NCBI GenBank assembly: GCA_011365055.1
Contig: RDOG01000005.1
Span: 244,406-308,405, forward strand
Direction: 5' to 3'
DNA length: 64,000 nucleotides
Source: Promethearchaeota archaeon
GTDB lineage: Archaea > Asgardarchaeota > Lokiarchaeia > Helarchaeales > RDOG01
Shown: positions 26,069-35,022 of the stretch, in pieces
Position numbering within the stretch: the stretch's first letter is position 1
How the letters are laid out: each line of letters starts with the position of its first letter
Translations under genes and position numbers: made by a program
The notes under the pieces: model-generated
Seen by the model: the letters and a program-made list of their open reading frames with translations, nothing else
What the model was told of the DNA's origin: nothing
Database searches by the model: none

Positions 26069-27583
26069 TTAGTTAGTTAATGGATGAGTTTTTAAAATAT
26101 ATTCAGCGCATTTAATTCCGGAATCAGCTGCATTCTGAGTTCCAATGCCATGTGTATCGGCGCCACATGTATCACCTACACCATAAAGGTTTTCAATCGG
26201 AAGAATTGAAGAAACTCGGAATGGACCCGATTGCTCTGGAGTTAAAGCTGTTCCTTCAACAGGACCTCCTTTTTTACCAATCCACGATTCGATGACCAGC
26301 GGTGTTGAAATATCCACGAAGATTTGTTTATTTTCCAATTCAGGGAGGAATTCATAACAATCTTGGAGAAATACTTTTTTTAATTTAGACCAATCATGAA
26401 CTTTTCTTGGAACAGATGCTCCAAAAAAAGCTAGTTGTTTTCCTGGAGGAGCCAAATTAGAGTCAATATTTGAGGGAATGGGTCCAAAGAAACCAACACG
26501 TCGTAATGGTGTATCTCTGGGATCAATATCGTATTTATCAGTTTCAAATGGAGTAAAATCTTCCATCAAATTTATTACCATCATATCTTTAATAACTGGT
26601 TCTTCTAGTGCAAATTTATAACCGATAACTGCATAGGAAGAGATTAAATTGTCTATTTTTTCTAGGTATTCTTTCTCAAATTCAGATCGACCAACAAGAT
26701 GATTTACTGTATTTCTAATGTCGGCATTAGATACAATAATCTTAGCATTTATTTCCGTACCATCATCTAACTCGACTCCAACTGCTTTATTATCCTTTAA
26801 AATTATCTTCTTTACTGGTTTATTTGTCAAGACGTGTCCACCATTGACTTCAATTGCTTTAGCAAATGCCTTCGGAATGGCGATTGCCCCACCAATAGGG
26901 TAACCAGACCCCATGTTCGATGCTGATTCTTGCATGCATTGAATAAACTCCGCCGCACTAGCCATCCGAGGTGGAATCGTGAAGAATACTCCAGTCATAA
27001 ATGCAAACATATTATGAACTGCTTTATCATCTGTAAACTGATTAATAAAGCTCGTTAAATCAGTCTTTTCTTCATATAAATTTTTCAATTTCTTTTTACT
27101 CATGCCCATCATTGCACCTGCGACTTTCATCATATTTTTAGGAACTGGTAAATCATTGGTTTTCTTTTCTTTCTCAGAATTAGCAGGCTTTGGTTTTCCT
27201 GCAGAAGGTTTTGGTGCAGCAAATCCAAATGCTGATTCTTGAATTTCAGAATCACCTTTTTTTATCATTCCAGTTTTCGAAACAGCAACAATTTTTAGAT
27301 CTGGAGATTCCCAGATCCCTGTTCCCAACTTTGTTGCCCGTCCAGCTAGCCGCAGAATCTTCCCAAATCGTGCTTTCAACGAGGGAGGTTCTGAGAATAT
27401 ATGGACTCCATCATCAATTGTAAACCCTTGCTTTGTATAGGAACTACATGCACCACCAATTCTATCATTTTTTTCCAAGACTAGAACTGAATATCCATTA
27501 TGGGTTAGAATTGCTGCGGTTCCTAATCCGCCAATTCCAGACCCAATCACAATAATATCATAATTTTTATTCTCCATTTCCAA
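26069..27583 (-). CDS. FAD-dependent amine/phytoene-desaturase-like oxidoreductase
   Basis: A 504-residue flavoprotein. The N-terminal Rossmann motif GSGIGGLGTA (14-23) with VLEKNDRIGGACSSY is typical of the phytoene desaturase/CrtI and FAD-dependent NAD(P)-independent group. The C-terminal part has GVGDTCGADTHGIGTQNAADSG, the second FAD-binding element. A Lys/Pro-rich insertion around residues 118-155 (QESAFGFAAPKPSAGKPKP) is unusual and may be a linker or partner site. Archaeal members act on isoprenoid lipids or carotenoids. The substrate here is not known, and a later geranylgeranyl-reductase gene (38073) belongs to a different family. Confidence 0.85.
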   Translation of the reverse strand: MEMENKNYDIIVIGSGIGGLGTAAILTHNGYSVLVLEKNDRIGGACSSYTKQGFTIDDGVHIFSEPPSLKARFGKILRLAGRATKLGTGIWESPDLKIVAVSKTGMIKKGDSEIQESAFGFAAPKPSAGKPKPANSEKEKKTNDLPVPKNMMKVAGAMMGMSKKKLKNLYEEKTDLTSFINQFTDDKAVHNMFAFMTGVFFTIPPRMASAAEFIQCMQESASNMGSGYPIGGAIAIPKAFAKAIEVNGGHVLTNKPVKKIILKDNKAVGVELDDGTEINAKIIVSNADIRNTVNHLVGRSEFEKEYLEKIDNLISSYAVIGYKFALEEPVIKDMMVINLMEDFTPFETDKYDIDPRDTPLRRVGFFGPIPSNIDSNLAPPGKQLAFFGASVPRKVHDWSKLKKVFLQDCYEFLPELENKQIFVDISTPLVIESWIGKKGGPVEGTALTPEQSGPFRVSSILPIENLYGVGDTCGADTHGIGTQNAADSGIKCAEYILKTHPLTN

Positions 27584-27716
27584 GTACTCCCGAAAATTAA
27601 TTATCTCTCCTATTTTAAATAATATTTAACTATAAACTACAAATATTTAAATCAATTACGGTACTAAAATTAGAATTTGAAAAAAAGAAATATTTTTGAT
27701 TTTTAGCGTGTTTTTG

Positions 27717-28940
27717 CTATTTTTCATCAACCATCTTAGTTTTCCATTCTTCAATCTTCTGAAAAAGTACTTTAATTACGCTTTCATCAGCCTGTTTACC
27801 CTCAGGATACTTGCGTAATTTTCTGGCGAACGTCCCGACTTCGTATAACGTTGGATGCCATTTCCAGCTCTTGGAAATCGTGTCTCTACCATTTTCTAAT
27901 AGTTTTGCTAATGCAATTGCAGTCTCACCTCTTTCAGCCCGTTGTACTATCAAGTCGAATACTTCTGTGACTATAGGAGGAGTTTTTCCTTTTGATTTTG
28001 AATCACCAATGGGTTTTGCAGTTAATCCGACTCGTCCCGCTTTTAAAGGCTCAGTACTTGGTCTGATCCCTCCTGTTTGGATAGGAGCAACACCTGTAAT
28101 TGTTTTTGGAGTTTCTGATGTAGATAGAGGTGTTGAAATTGGTTTAGCAATAGGTCTAACTCCAACAGGTTTGCCAACAGATACAGGTGGAGGTGCTACA
28201 GTCCCTACTTGTACACCAACTCCTGATTTTAAAGATGAAACTGTTGTTCTAATTTCACCCATTGATGCTTTTAATTCGGGAATTATAAGTTTTAAGTCAC
28301 CCATAGATTGGGCTGATTTTCTAATATCATCAAGTGTACCTTTCAATCCAGAAACTGAACTCATGGTTTCACGTAATTCATCTATAGAGGGTTTGAGAGT
28401 TTTTGCTAGTTTTCCTAAATCTGCAAGGCCAGCAATACCTTCAAATGAACCAGTTAGCGTATCCATGGTTGTTTTAAGACCACCCATGGTTATCTTAAGC
28501 TCACCCATAATTCCGAGTGCAGCTTCAAAACCTTCTTTCAGTTCTTCTAAACCTCTTATAGATGTTTGCATGTCTATAATTGATTGTGAAAGCCCACCAA
28601 TTTTCTGAGCAGATTGGCTGATTTGAGTAGAAATTCCAGATAAATCAGTCATGCCTAAAATTGATTTTTCTATTTTATTAACTGAAGCGTCCATTCTTTG
28701 AATGGAACCTGCAGAATCAGCAAGTGAATTCATTAATGGTCCAAGTTGAGACATTGAAGAAACTGCATTCTTAACTTCACCCAACCATTTCTCCAAATCG
28801 CCTACATTTGGAATGCTTGCTGCCATTTTATCAACTGTAACTTTTAATTTACCCATTTCACTTATAAGGTATCGACGACCCATAATCATTTCGTCCATTT
28901 TTTCCTTAATCTGTTCAAAGATGGTTCCTTTTTCTGCCAT
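27717..28940 (-). CDS. Long helical scaffold protein with Pro-rich linker
   Basis: A 407-residue orphan. Residues about 1-245 are helical with repeating Ser/Gly and Leu spacing (for example LGPLMNSLADSAGSIQRMD and VSGLKGTLDDIRKSAQSMG), like chemoreceptor signalling or tether coiled coils but with no conserved hairpin tip. A linker of Pro/Gly/Thr follows (about 246-320). A compact C-terminal domain has FDLIVQRAERGETAIALAK and WHPTLYEVGTFARKLRKYPE. It has no membrane segment. It starts 143 bases from, and divergently to, the 777-residue orphan. I do not know a family. Confidence 0.65.
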   Translation of the reverse strand: MAEKGTIFEQIKEKMDEMIMGRRYLISEMGKLKVTVDKMAASIPNVGDLEKWLGEVKNAVSSMSQLGPLMNSLADSAGSIQRMDASVNKIEKSILGMTDLSGISTQISQSAQKIGGLSQSIIDMQTSIRGLEELKEGFEAALGIMGELKITMGGLKTTMDTLTGSFEGIAGLADLGKLAKTLKPSIDELRETMSSVSGLKGTLDDIRKSAQSMGDLKLIIPELKASMGEIRTTVSSLKSGVGVQVGTVAPPPVSVGKPVGVRPIAKPISTPLSTSETPKTITGVAPIQTGGIRPSTEPLKAGRVGLTAKPIGDSKSKGKTPPIVTEVFDLIVQRAERGETAIALAKLLENGRDTISKSWKWHPTLYEVGTFARKLRKYPEGKQADESVIKVLFQKIEEWKTKMVDEK

Positions 28941-29083
28941 TAAATTATCTCCTTAATTTTTCCAAAATTTCTTACGTTATATTTTATGGGTTCATTAATT
29001 TAAATGATTATTGGAGTAAATGAAAACTTTTATTAAAATTACCAATTAAGATAAAGTATAAAGTAAAAATAGGTAGAATTTCT

Positions 29084-31417
29084 TTGTCTGATAAATTGTG
29101 GACGACTGAAGCGCTCTCTCGACTGTACACAACGATTTATGCTTTTATTAATGAAGATAGTATCAGTTCAGGTGGTATAGCTAGCCCAGCAGGAAAATTA
29201 GACAAAAAAGAAATTAAAAAAATAATTGATTCTACTTCAAATTACATCTCAGCTTTTAATTCTTTGCTGGAGACCTATTCTGGAACAAACATATTTGCTG
29301 CAGAATTCTCATTAATGAAATGGGAAGAAAAGAATATCATCGTTCCTAAAGGTATGCTATTCGTTCCGGGTAATTTTAAGCTAAGCACTAATGCATTATT
29401 GACGTTAGAATATGAAATTGACCAACTAGACTTGTATAAAGCTAGAGAAGATATGAATAAATTCTGTCAATATTTTACTGAAATAGAATTATCAGTAAAA
29501 AGACCTGAATTAGAATTTGACACAGGGAAAGCTGAAGGATTAAGAATTTTAAACAGATTTTCAGATAGATTTGCACATAAAAATCAGGGTATTATTCAAG
29601 AACAGACTTGGAAACGTAAATTATCAGATACAGACGTCAAAGATATGAAATTAGATAGAATTGATATAAAATCACATCTAACAGCTTCAGGTAATGTAAT
29701 CATAGATTATTCAGATTTACCTCCGAAAACAACAAATAAGTCTATTAATGTTAATCCGGTTTATTTAAGAGCAAAGGAAGGATTAGAATCAACATATTCT
29801 TTCCTTAGATTTTCAATAACTCCAGAATCTATTAAAAAAATTGTTATATCTTCATTTATTTTTGCAAATCAACTCTTTCTTCCTTTAAATGAAGCAAGTG
29901 CGAATTTTATTCAAAGACAATTATTGGAGGTCTTTTTAGATTATTTCCAAAAAGATATTGAAAAATATGAAGTAGAAAAAGCTTGTGGATTTTTTGATTT
30001 TATTATTGAAGATGAAATTGCAATTTTAAAAGAAAACTTAAACTTATTTGATGAAAAGATATCAGAATATTTTAAATCTGGTCAGAGAGATACCTTTGAG
30101 CAACATTTTCGAAATATTAGTTCTATTTTAATGGATGATGGAAGAAATTTAGTTCTTTTAGAAAAAATTCTTGTTAAATTTAAGGATTTTCTAATCGAAA
30201 ATTTCCAAGATGATGAAGATTTTGATAAAAAAGAATATGCAACTTGGGAACTTCAGGGATATATTGAATATTTTACTGAATACGGTAATCTTGCGATAAG
30301 GAATATAGCTCAAGGAATGCCAATTTTTTTAACTAACTCGTATGAAAAAGAATTAGCGGATTTATATGTAAATAAATATATTAACGAATTTTTGGTTAAA
30401 CAAGACAATCCAGTAAAAGAATTAGCAAATACTTATTTGAAAAAGTTCAGAAATTATTATAGCAATAAGATAAATAAAAAATTTATTGTAAAAGAAGTTA
30501 GTTCCATAGAAGAGGCTCAAATTGCGGAAAATTTCCCAAAAGAATTAAAACGATATATGGAAGATTTTATTGAAAACGAGAATTTAGACTTGAGAGATTT
30601 AATAGAATTTGCATGTAATTTCATTCAAGGTAATATTCAAATTGATGAACACTTAAAAATATTCCAAAAGGTTAAATCAAAGTTATTATCTTATCCAGAT
30701 GAAATCAATTTTATATCTGATTTTTTATTACGGTTTAATGTTTTTAACCAATTTATTGAAGAAAATGAAAAACAATTAACCTTTCCTGGAAGGGCAGATG
30801 AATTTATCGCTGCTTATTTTGAATTTGTTAGAAGAAAGATGAATATTGAACTAAATTGGTCAGAAATTATTGAAGAATGGATGATCTTATTTGGTGAACA
30901 GAATATTGACCAGGGAAAAACAATTATAGAGCAATTAAATAATTTTGTTAACCATATTTTAATGTTAAAGGAAAAAGAAATAAAACCTGAGAATTTTATT
31001 AATAATATTGAACGTTTCTATGAAGGGAAGGACGAAATAATAGATGCTCTACTCCATTTATTCAAAGAAATATTCAATCAAAGTCTTGAAATGCGTAAAA
31101 CCTTTCCTGAATTTTTATTAAATTCATTTGCGTCTCAATTATCAATAAAGAATTTGAGATTGAAATCGAAATTACCAAAAGAGTTTTTATTAAAAGAATC
31201 TGAAGAAACATTCAAAGAGTATATCGAGAATCTTGAAATTAAGATATACTCTAAACTCTTGGTTAAACCGATTTTACTAATATTACAAAATAAAAAATAT
31301 CCAGAACTCCAATATCAAGTTAAATTTACGTATGCTGGGGAAAAAGAAGACACATTTCGAGTAACGATCGGTTCAAATTTTGAGTTGGCTAAGAAAAAGA
31401 TTTTATTTACAGGGTAA
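29084..31417 (+). CDS. Large helical orphan protein (777 aa)
   Basis: A long soluble protein, mostly helical with many Glu, Lys and Asn residues. No membrane helix, nucleotide-binding loop or known repeat was recognised. The start is TTG at 29084, with no ATG for the first part. The N-terminal 50 residues are more varied (LWTTEALSRLYTTIYAF), and the rest looks like helical bundles with acidic and basic patches. It is followed after six bases by a small two-helix membrane protein, so the two are probably co-translated, and the pair may act together at the membrane. This is a structure-based statement only. Confidence 0.65.
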   Translation: MSDKLWTTEALSRLYTTIYAFINEDSISSGGIASPAGKLDKKEIKKIIDSTSNYISAFNSLLETYSGTNIFAAEFSLMKWEEKNIIVPKGMLFVPGNFKLSTNALLTLEYEIDQLDLYKAREDMNKFCQYFTEIELSVKRPELEFDTGKAEGLRILNRFSDRFAHKNQGIIQEQTWKRKLSDTDVKDMKLDRIDIKSHLTASGNVIIDYSDLPPKTTNKSINVNPVYLRAKEGLESTYSFLRFSITPESIKKIVISSFIFANQLFLPLNEASANFIQRQLLEVFLDYFQKDIEKYEVEKACGFFDFIIEDEIAILKENLNLFDEKISEYFKSGQRDTFEQHFRNISSILMDDGRNLVLLEKILVKFKDFLIENFQDDEDFDKKEYATWELQGYIEYFTEYGNLAIRNIAQGMPIFLTNSYEKELADLYVNKYINEFLVKQDNPVKELANTYLKKFRNYYSNKINKKFIVKEVSSIEEAQIAENFPKELKRYMEDFIENENLDLRDLIEFACNFIQGNIQIDEHLKIFQKVKSKLLSYPDEINFISDFLLRFNVFNQFIEENEKQLTFPGRADEFIAAYFEFVRRKMNIELNWSEIIEEWMILFGEQNIDQGKTIIEQLNNFVNHILMLKEKEIKPENFINNIERFYEGKDEIIDALLHLFKEIFNQSLEMRKTFPEFLLNSFASQLSIKNLRLKSKLPKEFLLKESEETFKEYIENLEIKIYSKLLVKPILLILQNKKYPELQYQVKFTYAGEKEDTFRVTIGSNFELAKKKILFTG

Positions 31418-31423
31418 TAAAAA

Positions 31424-31744
31424 ATGAGTGACGAAGAATTGGATTCTTTCGACGACGAAGAAGAATATGAAGAAGAAGTCGAACCTATTAGGAAAAAGAA
31501 AAGAAGACAAAGATTAATAATTGATGAAGATCCCCAAAAGACAAGAAAAATTCTATTTTTCTATTCAGTTATTATTTTTTTCTCATTAATCATAGGATTT
31601 TTAGTAGCCATCCTTATGGTTTTTATGGATGCAGAACCGATAATTACTTTTATTGTTAGTGTAGTATTTTTTTCTATTGGTTTATCCATTTCAATGATAT
31701 TAATTAATTTAAAGATTTTAAGAGAACCAAAAAAGTTGAAATAA
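31424..31744 (+). CDS. Small two-helix membrane protein with acidic/basic tail
   Basis: A 106-residue protein. The N-terminal part is acidic (DSFDDEEEYEEEVE) followed by a basic cluster (RKKKRRQR). Two hydrophobic helices follow (about 43-68 and 73-98) and a short Lys-rich end. The layout suggests a membrane anchor with a charged cytoplasmic tail. It follows the 777-residue orphan by six bases and ends next to a converging MoaD-like gene. It would be a natural membrane partner for the orphan. No family is known to me. Confidence 0.65.
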   Translation: MSDEELDSFDDEEEYEEEVEPIRKKKRRQRLIIDEDPQKTRKILFFYSVIIFFSLIIGFLVAILMVFMDAEPIITFIVSVVFFSIGLSISMILINLKILREPKKLK

Positions 31745-32032
31745 TCATCCACCTGCCATTGGTGGGCTTATAGCAACTACATCTTTTTCATTTAATATAG
31801 TATTCATTCCTTCTAAAAACCGAATATTTCTCCCATTTATAAGAATTAACATCCACTCTTTAAATTGACCCGTATTTTCATCTAAGATTTGAATTTCTTC
31901 AAGTTCTTCCCGATAATCTTCAAGGAATTTTTTAATTAATTCACCCACAGTGTCAGCTTCGTAAGATAACTCACTTTTACCTATTTTATCTTGTAGTAAC
32001 AGTAATAATTTTATTGTTACTTTTGCGCACAT
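31745..32032 (-). CDS. MoaD/ThiS-like sulfur-carrier protein
   Basis: A 95-residue ubiquitin-fold protein ending in Gly-Gly (SPPMAGG), the C-terminus needed for adenylation and thiocarboxylate formation. The strand/helix order matches MoaD: VTIKLLLLLQDKIG, then LSYEADTVGELIKKFLEDY, MLILINGRNIRFLEG and VVAISPPM. MoaD is the small subunit of molybdopterin synthase; archaeal relatives also modify proteins (SAMP) or supply sulfur for tRNA. It stands alone, without MoaE. The tungsten- or molybdenum-related genes elsewhere in the window make a molybdopterin role plausible. Confidence 0.85.
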   Translation of the reverse strand: MCAKVTIKLLLLLQDKIGKSELSYEADTVGELIKKFLEDYREELEEIQILDENTGQFKEWMLILINGRNIRFLEGMNTILNEKDVVAISPPMAGG

Positions 32033-32363
32033 CTGAAATACCTCAATAAAAAAATTTTCGATTATAATTTGAATAATTCCTTTTTACATTTTAATGATAT
32101 AATTTTTTTTATAGGATAATAAAATTTGATTTTTATTTTTTTTATCCCGATATTAATCCCCGATTTTTTTGAAAATTCTTAAGTTTTGTCGACAAAAATA
32201 AATAAGATTTAAATATTACTTTCAGAAAGAAATAATTGTCCAAATTTAATCAGTTTTGAAAAAAACTGATTTTAATAAAAATTAAAATAAAAAACTTCAA
32301 AATCAAGAAGAAATATATTTTGAAGTAACTGGGCATAAATTATGAAAAATTAGGGATGATATT
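32033..32363. other. Divergent promoter region of the MoaD-like and histone genes
   Basis: About 330 bases of AT-rich sequence between the divergent MoaD-like and histone genes. It holds a perfect 10-bp inverted repeat at 32248-32271 and TATA-like stretches (for example TTTAAATA near 32209). No coding sequence was seen. Confidence 0.5.
32248..32271. repeat. Perfect 10-bp inverted repeat (hairpin), upstream of histone gene
   Basis: The arms AATCAGTTTT (32248-32257) and AAAACTGATT (32262-32271) are exact complements with a GAAA loop. It could be a hairpin in RNA or a protein-binding site in DNA. It lies about 90 bases before the histone start. Confidence 0.5.
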
Positions 32364-32579
32364 ATGGCAAGAAAAAGATTTTTTGCTTGGTCGCCTTTAC
32401 GGGCGCTTATGACACAAGTTGGAGCAAAAATTGTTGCAAGAGATGCAGTAGATTTCTTGATTAATCATTTAGAAGATTTAGCTACAGAAATTACAAAGAA
32501 AAGCATCACTTTTGCAAAACATGCTCATCGTAAGAAAATCACAGATTCAGATATTGAATTAGCAATTAAATCATTATAG
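32364..32579 (+). CDS. Archaeal histone
   Basis: A 71-residue archaeal histone of the HMf type with a single histone fold: an N-terminal region MARKRFFAWSPLRAL, the central helix RDAVDFLINHLEDLATEITKK, and the last part ITDSDIELAIKSL. The R-T-pair-like loop KHAHRKKIT matches DNA-contact residues of the family. It packages DNA as dimers and longer oligomers. The start is ATG at 32364 after AGGGATGATATT. It has its own upstream region with a hairpin and T-tract termination at 32601-32609. Compared with HMf the N-terminus is a little longer and basic, which may add DNA contacts. Confidence 0.93.
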   Translation: MARKRFFAWSPLRALMTQVGAKIVARDAVDFLINHLEDLATEITKKSITFAKHAHRKKITDSDIELAIKSL

Positions 32580-32600
32580 ATTTTAAAATTCTAATTCTCC

Positions 32601-32609
32601 TTTTTTTTT
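32601..32609 (+). terminator. T-tract terminator of the histone gene
   Basis: Nine T residues 22 bases after the histone stop. This is a typical archaeal terminator position for a single, highly expressed gene. Confidence 0.5.
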
Positions 32610-32627
32610 ATTTATCTACTTGAAAGA

Positions 32628-32641
32628 TTTAAATATAAATA
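32628..32641 (+). promoter_or_regulatory. TATA box with BRE-like element
   Basis: TTTAAATATAAATA preceded by GAAAG (BRE-like, 32622-32626). It lies about 50-60 bases before the ATG at 32689, which would place transcription start roughly 25-30 bases upstream of the ATG. This is a good archaeal promoter for the 117-residue gene. Confidence 0.55.
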
Positions 32642-32688
32642 AAAAGAAATTTCTTATTATTGAGCTAATTAAATAAGTAGGGTCAATC

Positions 32689-33042
32689 ATGAGTGAACCA
32701 AAAATTATTAAAGTAATCCATCCAGAAGGTCAAATACCCGACGAGCTTGATTGGGAAGTAACGAAATATTTAATGCAAATGGGTATTGGTTATACACCAT
32801 GTAAACCGAGCATGGTGGAAATAGAAGGAGGTAAACAAGCGATAAAATTGATGATTGATAAAACTGCCGTTCGGTCTGACGGCGTATATGGATTTGGAAT
32901 AATTGGCTCAATTTTTCTAGAAATACCTAAAAGTCCAACAGATTTACGTATCATTTATGTTACACCCAAAGAAGAATTAGAAACAAAAGGAAATCAATTA
33001 TTGGAAACTATCGAACCTCAAAAACGTCCAAAGAGGTACTAA
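32689..33042 (+). CDS. Hypothetical protein (117 aa)
   Basis: A soluble protein with strands such as EPKIIKVIHPEG, KQAIKLMIDKTAV and DLRIIYVTPKEEL, and a basic C-terminal end (PQKRPKRY). The Lys-rich tail and the hydrophobic region GVYGFGIIGSIFLEIP do not match any family known to me. It has its own promoter-like element (32628) and a short distance to the next gene. Codon use is ordinary. It is a small orphan of possible regulatory nature. Confidence 0.6.
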   Translation: MSEPKIIKVIHPEGQIPDELDWEVTKYLMQMGIGYTPCKPSMVEIEGGKQAIKLMIDKTAVRSDGVYGFGIIGSIFLEIPKSPTDLRIIYVTPKEELETKGNQLLETIEPQKRPKRY

Positions 33043-33108
33043 ATTAAAGAAGATTTTTTACTATTTTTAGTTAAAAACTAGTAAATTTGTTTTTGATTAG
33101 TGATAAAA

Positions 33109-33693
33109 ATGGTTAGCTCTAAAGTAAAAATGACATTTGATAGAATTGCTTGGTCCTATTCAATAATTTCAGTTATTATTGTAATAATTACTTTTATTTC
33201 TTATAATATCATCCAACAAATCCCATTAGGAATAGAAACGTGGTTATATTGGCTATTTATCATCATAGCGATCATATATCCTACCGTTTATGTTATAAGA
33301 ATTGTTAAAAAACGATCAACTTTAACAAGGAAAGTTGGAGATTTACTTAAGAATAATGAACAAATTTCTGCATACCAAGCAGCAAAAATCCTAGAAGAAC
33401 CATTATGGTTAGTAAAAAACGTTTTTAATAAATGGAAGAAAAAACCTGGCGTAGTAGTTAAAATAGGAGGGGATTTAATATATTTTAATAAAAAGATTGT
33501 AAATTTGATTAAAGAACTCTATCAAGAAACTGAGGATTTAGGAAAAATTTCGTTACAACTTAATAAACAAAAAATAGTTTTGAAAAAATCAGACATACAA
33601 ATTATTATAGACGAATTATTAGATAAGGGGGATGAAGACGTTCTTCTTATAGAAGAAGAACGTCATGGCATCAAGGAGAAGGAAGATATTTAA
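33109..33693 (+). CDS. Membrane protein with cytoplasmic winged-helix-like domain
   Basis: A protein of about 194 residues. Two transmembrane helices at about 14-36 and 44-66 are followed by a cytoplasmic region with the pattern of a winged helix: TLTRKVGDLLKNNEQISAYQ, AAKILEEPLWLVKNVFNKW, then a strand (VVVKIGGDLIYF). Such membrane-bound HTH proteins can be sensors or transcription-linked anchors. The start is ATG 33109, with an in-frame GTG at 33100. Its stop overlaps the stop region of the converging ribbon-helix-helix gene by four bases. Confidence 0.6.
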   Translation: MVSSKVKMTFDRIAWSYSIISVIIVIITFISYNIIQQIPLGIETWLYWLFIIIAIIYPTVYVIRIVKKRSTLTRKVGDLLKNNEQISAYQAAKILEEPLWLVKNVFNKWKKKPGVVVKIGGDLIYFNKKIVNLIKELYQETEDLGKISLQLNKQKIVLKKSDIQIIIDELLDKGDEDVLLIEEERHGIKEKEDI

Positions 33694-33881
33694 ATATAAA
33701 TAGAATTTAATTTTTTTAATTTTTGAATATCACGTTCTATCATTTCTCGGATCGCAATACGTATCAATTCACTTTTTACTATAGGAAAATCTTCCATTTT
33801 TTTAATTGCTTCAACTATTAATTTTTCATATAATTGTGGTATTGGGACAGATACGTTTCTTAACACAGCTTTTGATTCCAT
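33690..33881 (-). CDS. Ribbon-helix-helix DNA-binding protein
   Basis: A 63-residue protein with the RHH pattern: a strand RNVSVPIPQLYEKLI, then a helix, then KSELIRIAIREMIERDIQK. RHH (CopG/MetJ-type) proteins act as dimeric transcription repressors. It has no antitoxin partner next to it: the downstream neighbour is the membrane winged-helix gene, which it overlaps tail-to-tail. The start is ATG 33881 with a short 5' spacer. It is very likely a real regulator. Confidence 0.85.
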   Translation of the reverse strand: MESKAVLRNVSVPIPQLYEKLIVEAIKKMEDFPIVKSELIRIAIREMIERDIQKLKKLNSIYI

Positions 33882-33976
33882 ATTTATTTATAAGTAAATA
33901 AAAATTATTAATAGTTGTCTTAGACATAATTTCGCTTTGATAAATTAAATCGAATTATCAAATTTTTTTTAGGATC

Positions 33977-34903
33977 TTAAAAATGTAAACCATTAATAAT
34001 TGCTAAAAAAATTGTATTTGCAACCAAATCTGCTGTAGTTCCAGGATTATATTTACCATTAAAACCATGTAAATAATCATCAAAATCAAAAATTTCTTTA
34101 TTTTGTTTTAAAGGATCTTTAATTTCTAAAATTTCCTTTGCTTTTTTAGAAATTTCAAGTGCAATTTGTTTATTTGTTTTCCGAATAATTAGTGTATCAG
34201 GATATTCACTTAAAATCTTAAGAAATGTTAAAGTGATGCATTTAAACAGATCTTTATTTTTTTCATAACACGAAGAAAAGAATGGCAATCCAATTTTAAA
34301 TGAAATTTCATAATTAGTAACCCACTCACGTGCTATATTATCCCATGAAGAAGCTTGATTAAAAATATATTTTAAATCAATTTTATCATCGATAATTTTT
34401 CGAATTGAATCTTCATTATTGACATCCAAATCTTCAACGCTCCCCAATCCACCTGGTTGGACAATCTTAATTGCTTGATAAATTTTTACTGAATCTTCAT
34501 AAGTTGTTCCATCAACAATTTCTTTTATTAGTCGTTTTAGCTCTTCCATATTGGAAACTTCTTTTTTTTCTTTAATCATTTTTCCTGCTGCAGCCAAGAT
34601 AGGAGCGAATAATAACAGAATTCCAAAATTAATATTCCCTCCATGTTGCCATTTTTTTGTTTTATTTACTGCTTGCAAGATGTTCGTTCCAATTGAACCA
34701 CCTAACGCAATTTCTTTTAAAGAATTGTACACGACAACATTTGCACAAAGAAAATGTTCAAAACGCGTACTTGGGATGTTACGATTTGGGTGAACGTTTC
34801 CAGGTTTTAATGCACTGACCTCAAGTAAGCTAGCAATTACCGCAGCAGAGACAAGTTCATCGATTTCATCTATTTTATTATAAGAATTAGAAAAGCTTAT
34901 CAA
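33977..34903 (-). CDS. Triphosphoribosyl-dephospho-CoA synthase-like protein (CitG/MdcB family)
   Basis: A 308-residue protein of the CitG family. Landmarks are LEVSALKPGNVHPNR, the loop HFLCANVVVYNSL, NKTKKWQHGGNINFGILLLFAPI and, at the C-terminus, DDYLHGFNGKYNPGTTADLVANTIF. In bacteria the family makes the prosthetic-group precursor of citrate lyase and malonate decarboxylase from ATP and dephospho-CoA. Archaeal members often stand alone, without citrate-lyase genes, as here, so the actual product is uncertain. It is a single gene on the minus strand. Confidence 0.85.
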   Translation of the reverse strand: MISFSNSYNKIDEIDELVSAAVIASLLEVSALKPGNVHPNRNIPSTRFEHFLCANVVVYNSLKEIALGGSIGTNILQAVNKTKKWQHGGNINFGILLLFAPILAAAGKMIKEKKEVSNMEELKRLIKEIVDGTTYEDSVKIYQAIKIVQPGGLGSVEDLDVNNEDSIRKIIDDKIDLKYIFNQASSWDNIAREWVTNYEISFKIGLPFFSSCYEKNKDLFKCITLTFLKILSEYPDTLIIRKTNKQIALEISKKAKEILEIKDPLKQNKEIFDFDDYLHGFNGKYNPGTTADLVANTIFLAIINGLHF

Positions 34904-35022
34904 TGAGAAAACCTCTATTTAAATAAATTATATTAATACACTTTATTAAAAAGATATAAAACTCATTTAAAGTATTATTGAATGATATATAATTAATATA
35001 TGATGTATTATGGCGATTTTTT

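Noticed and set aside
27811..28608. 265-codon open frame on the plus strand
   Set aside because: It is antisense to the 407-residue scaffold gene; its Ser/Pro/Val-rich composition mirrors the real frame and it has no ribosome-binding site.
33690..33881. Antitoxin of a toxin-antitoxin pair
   Set aside because: The ribbon-helix-helix protein has no toxin-like neighbour; the adjacent gene is a membrane winged-helix protein on the opposite strand.
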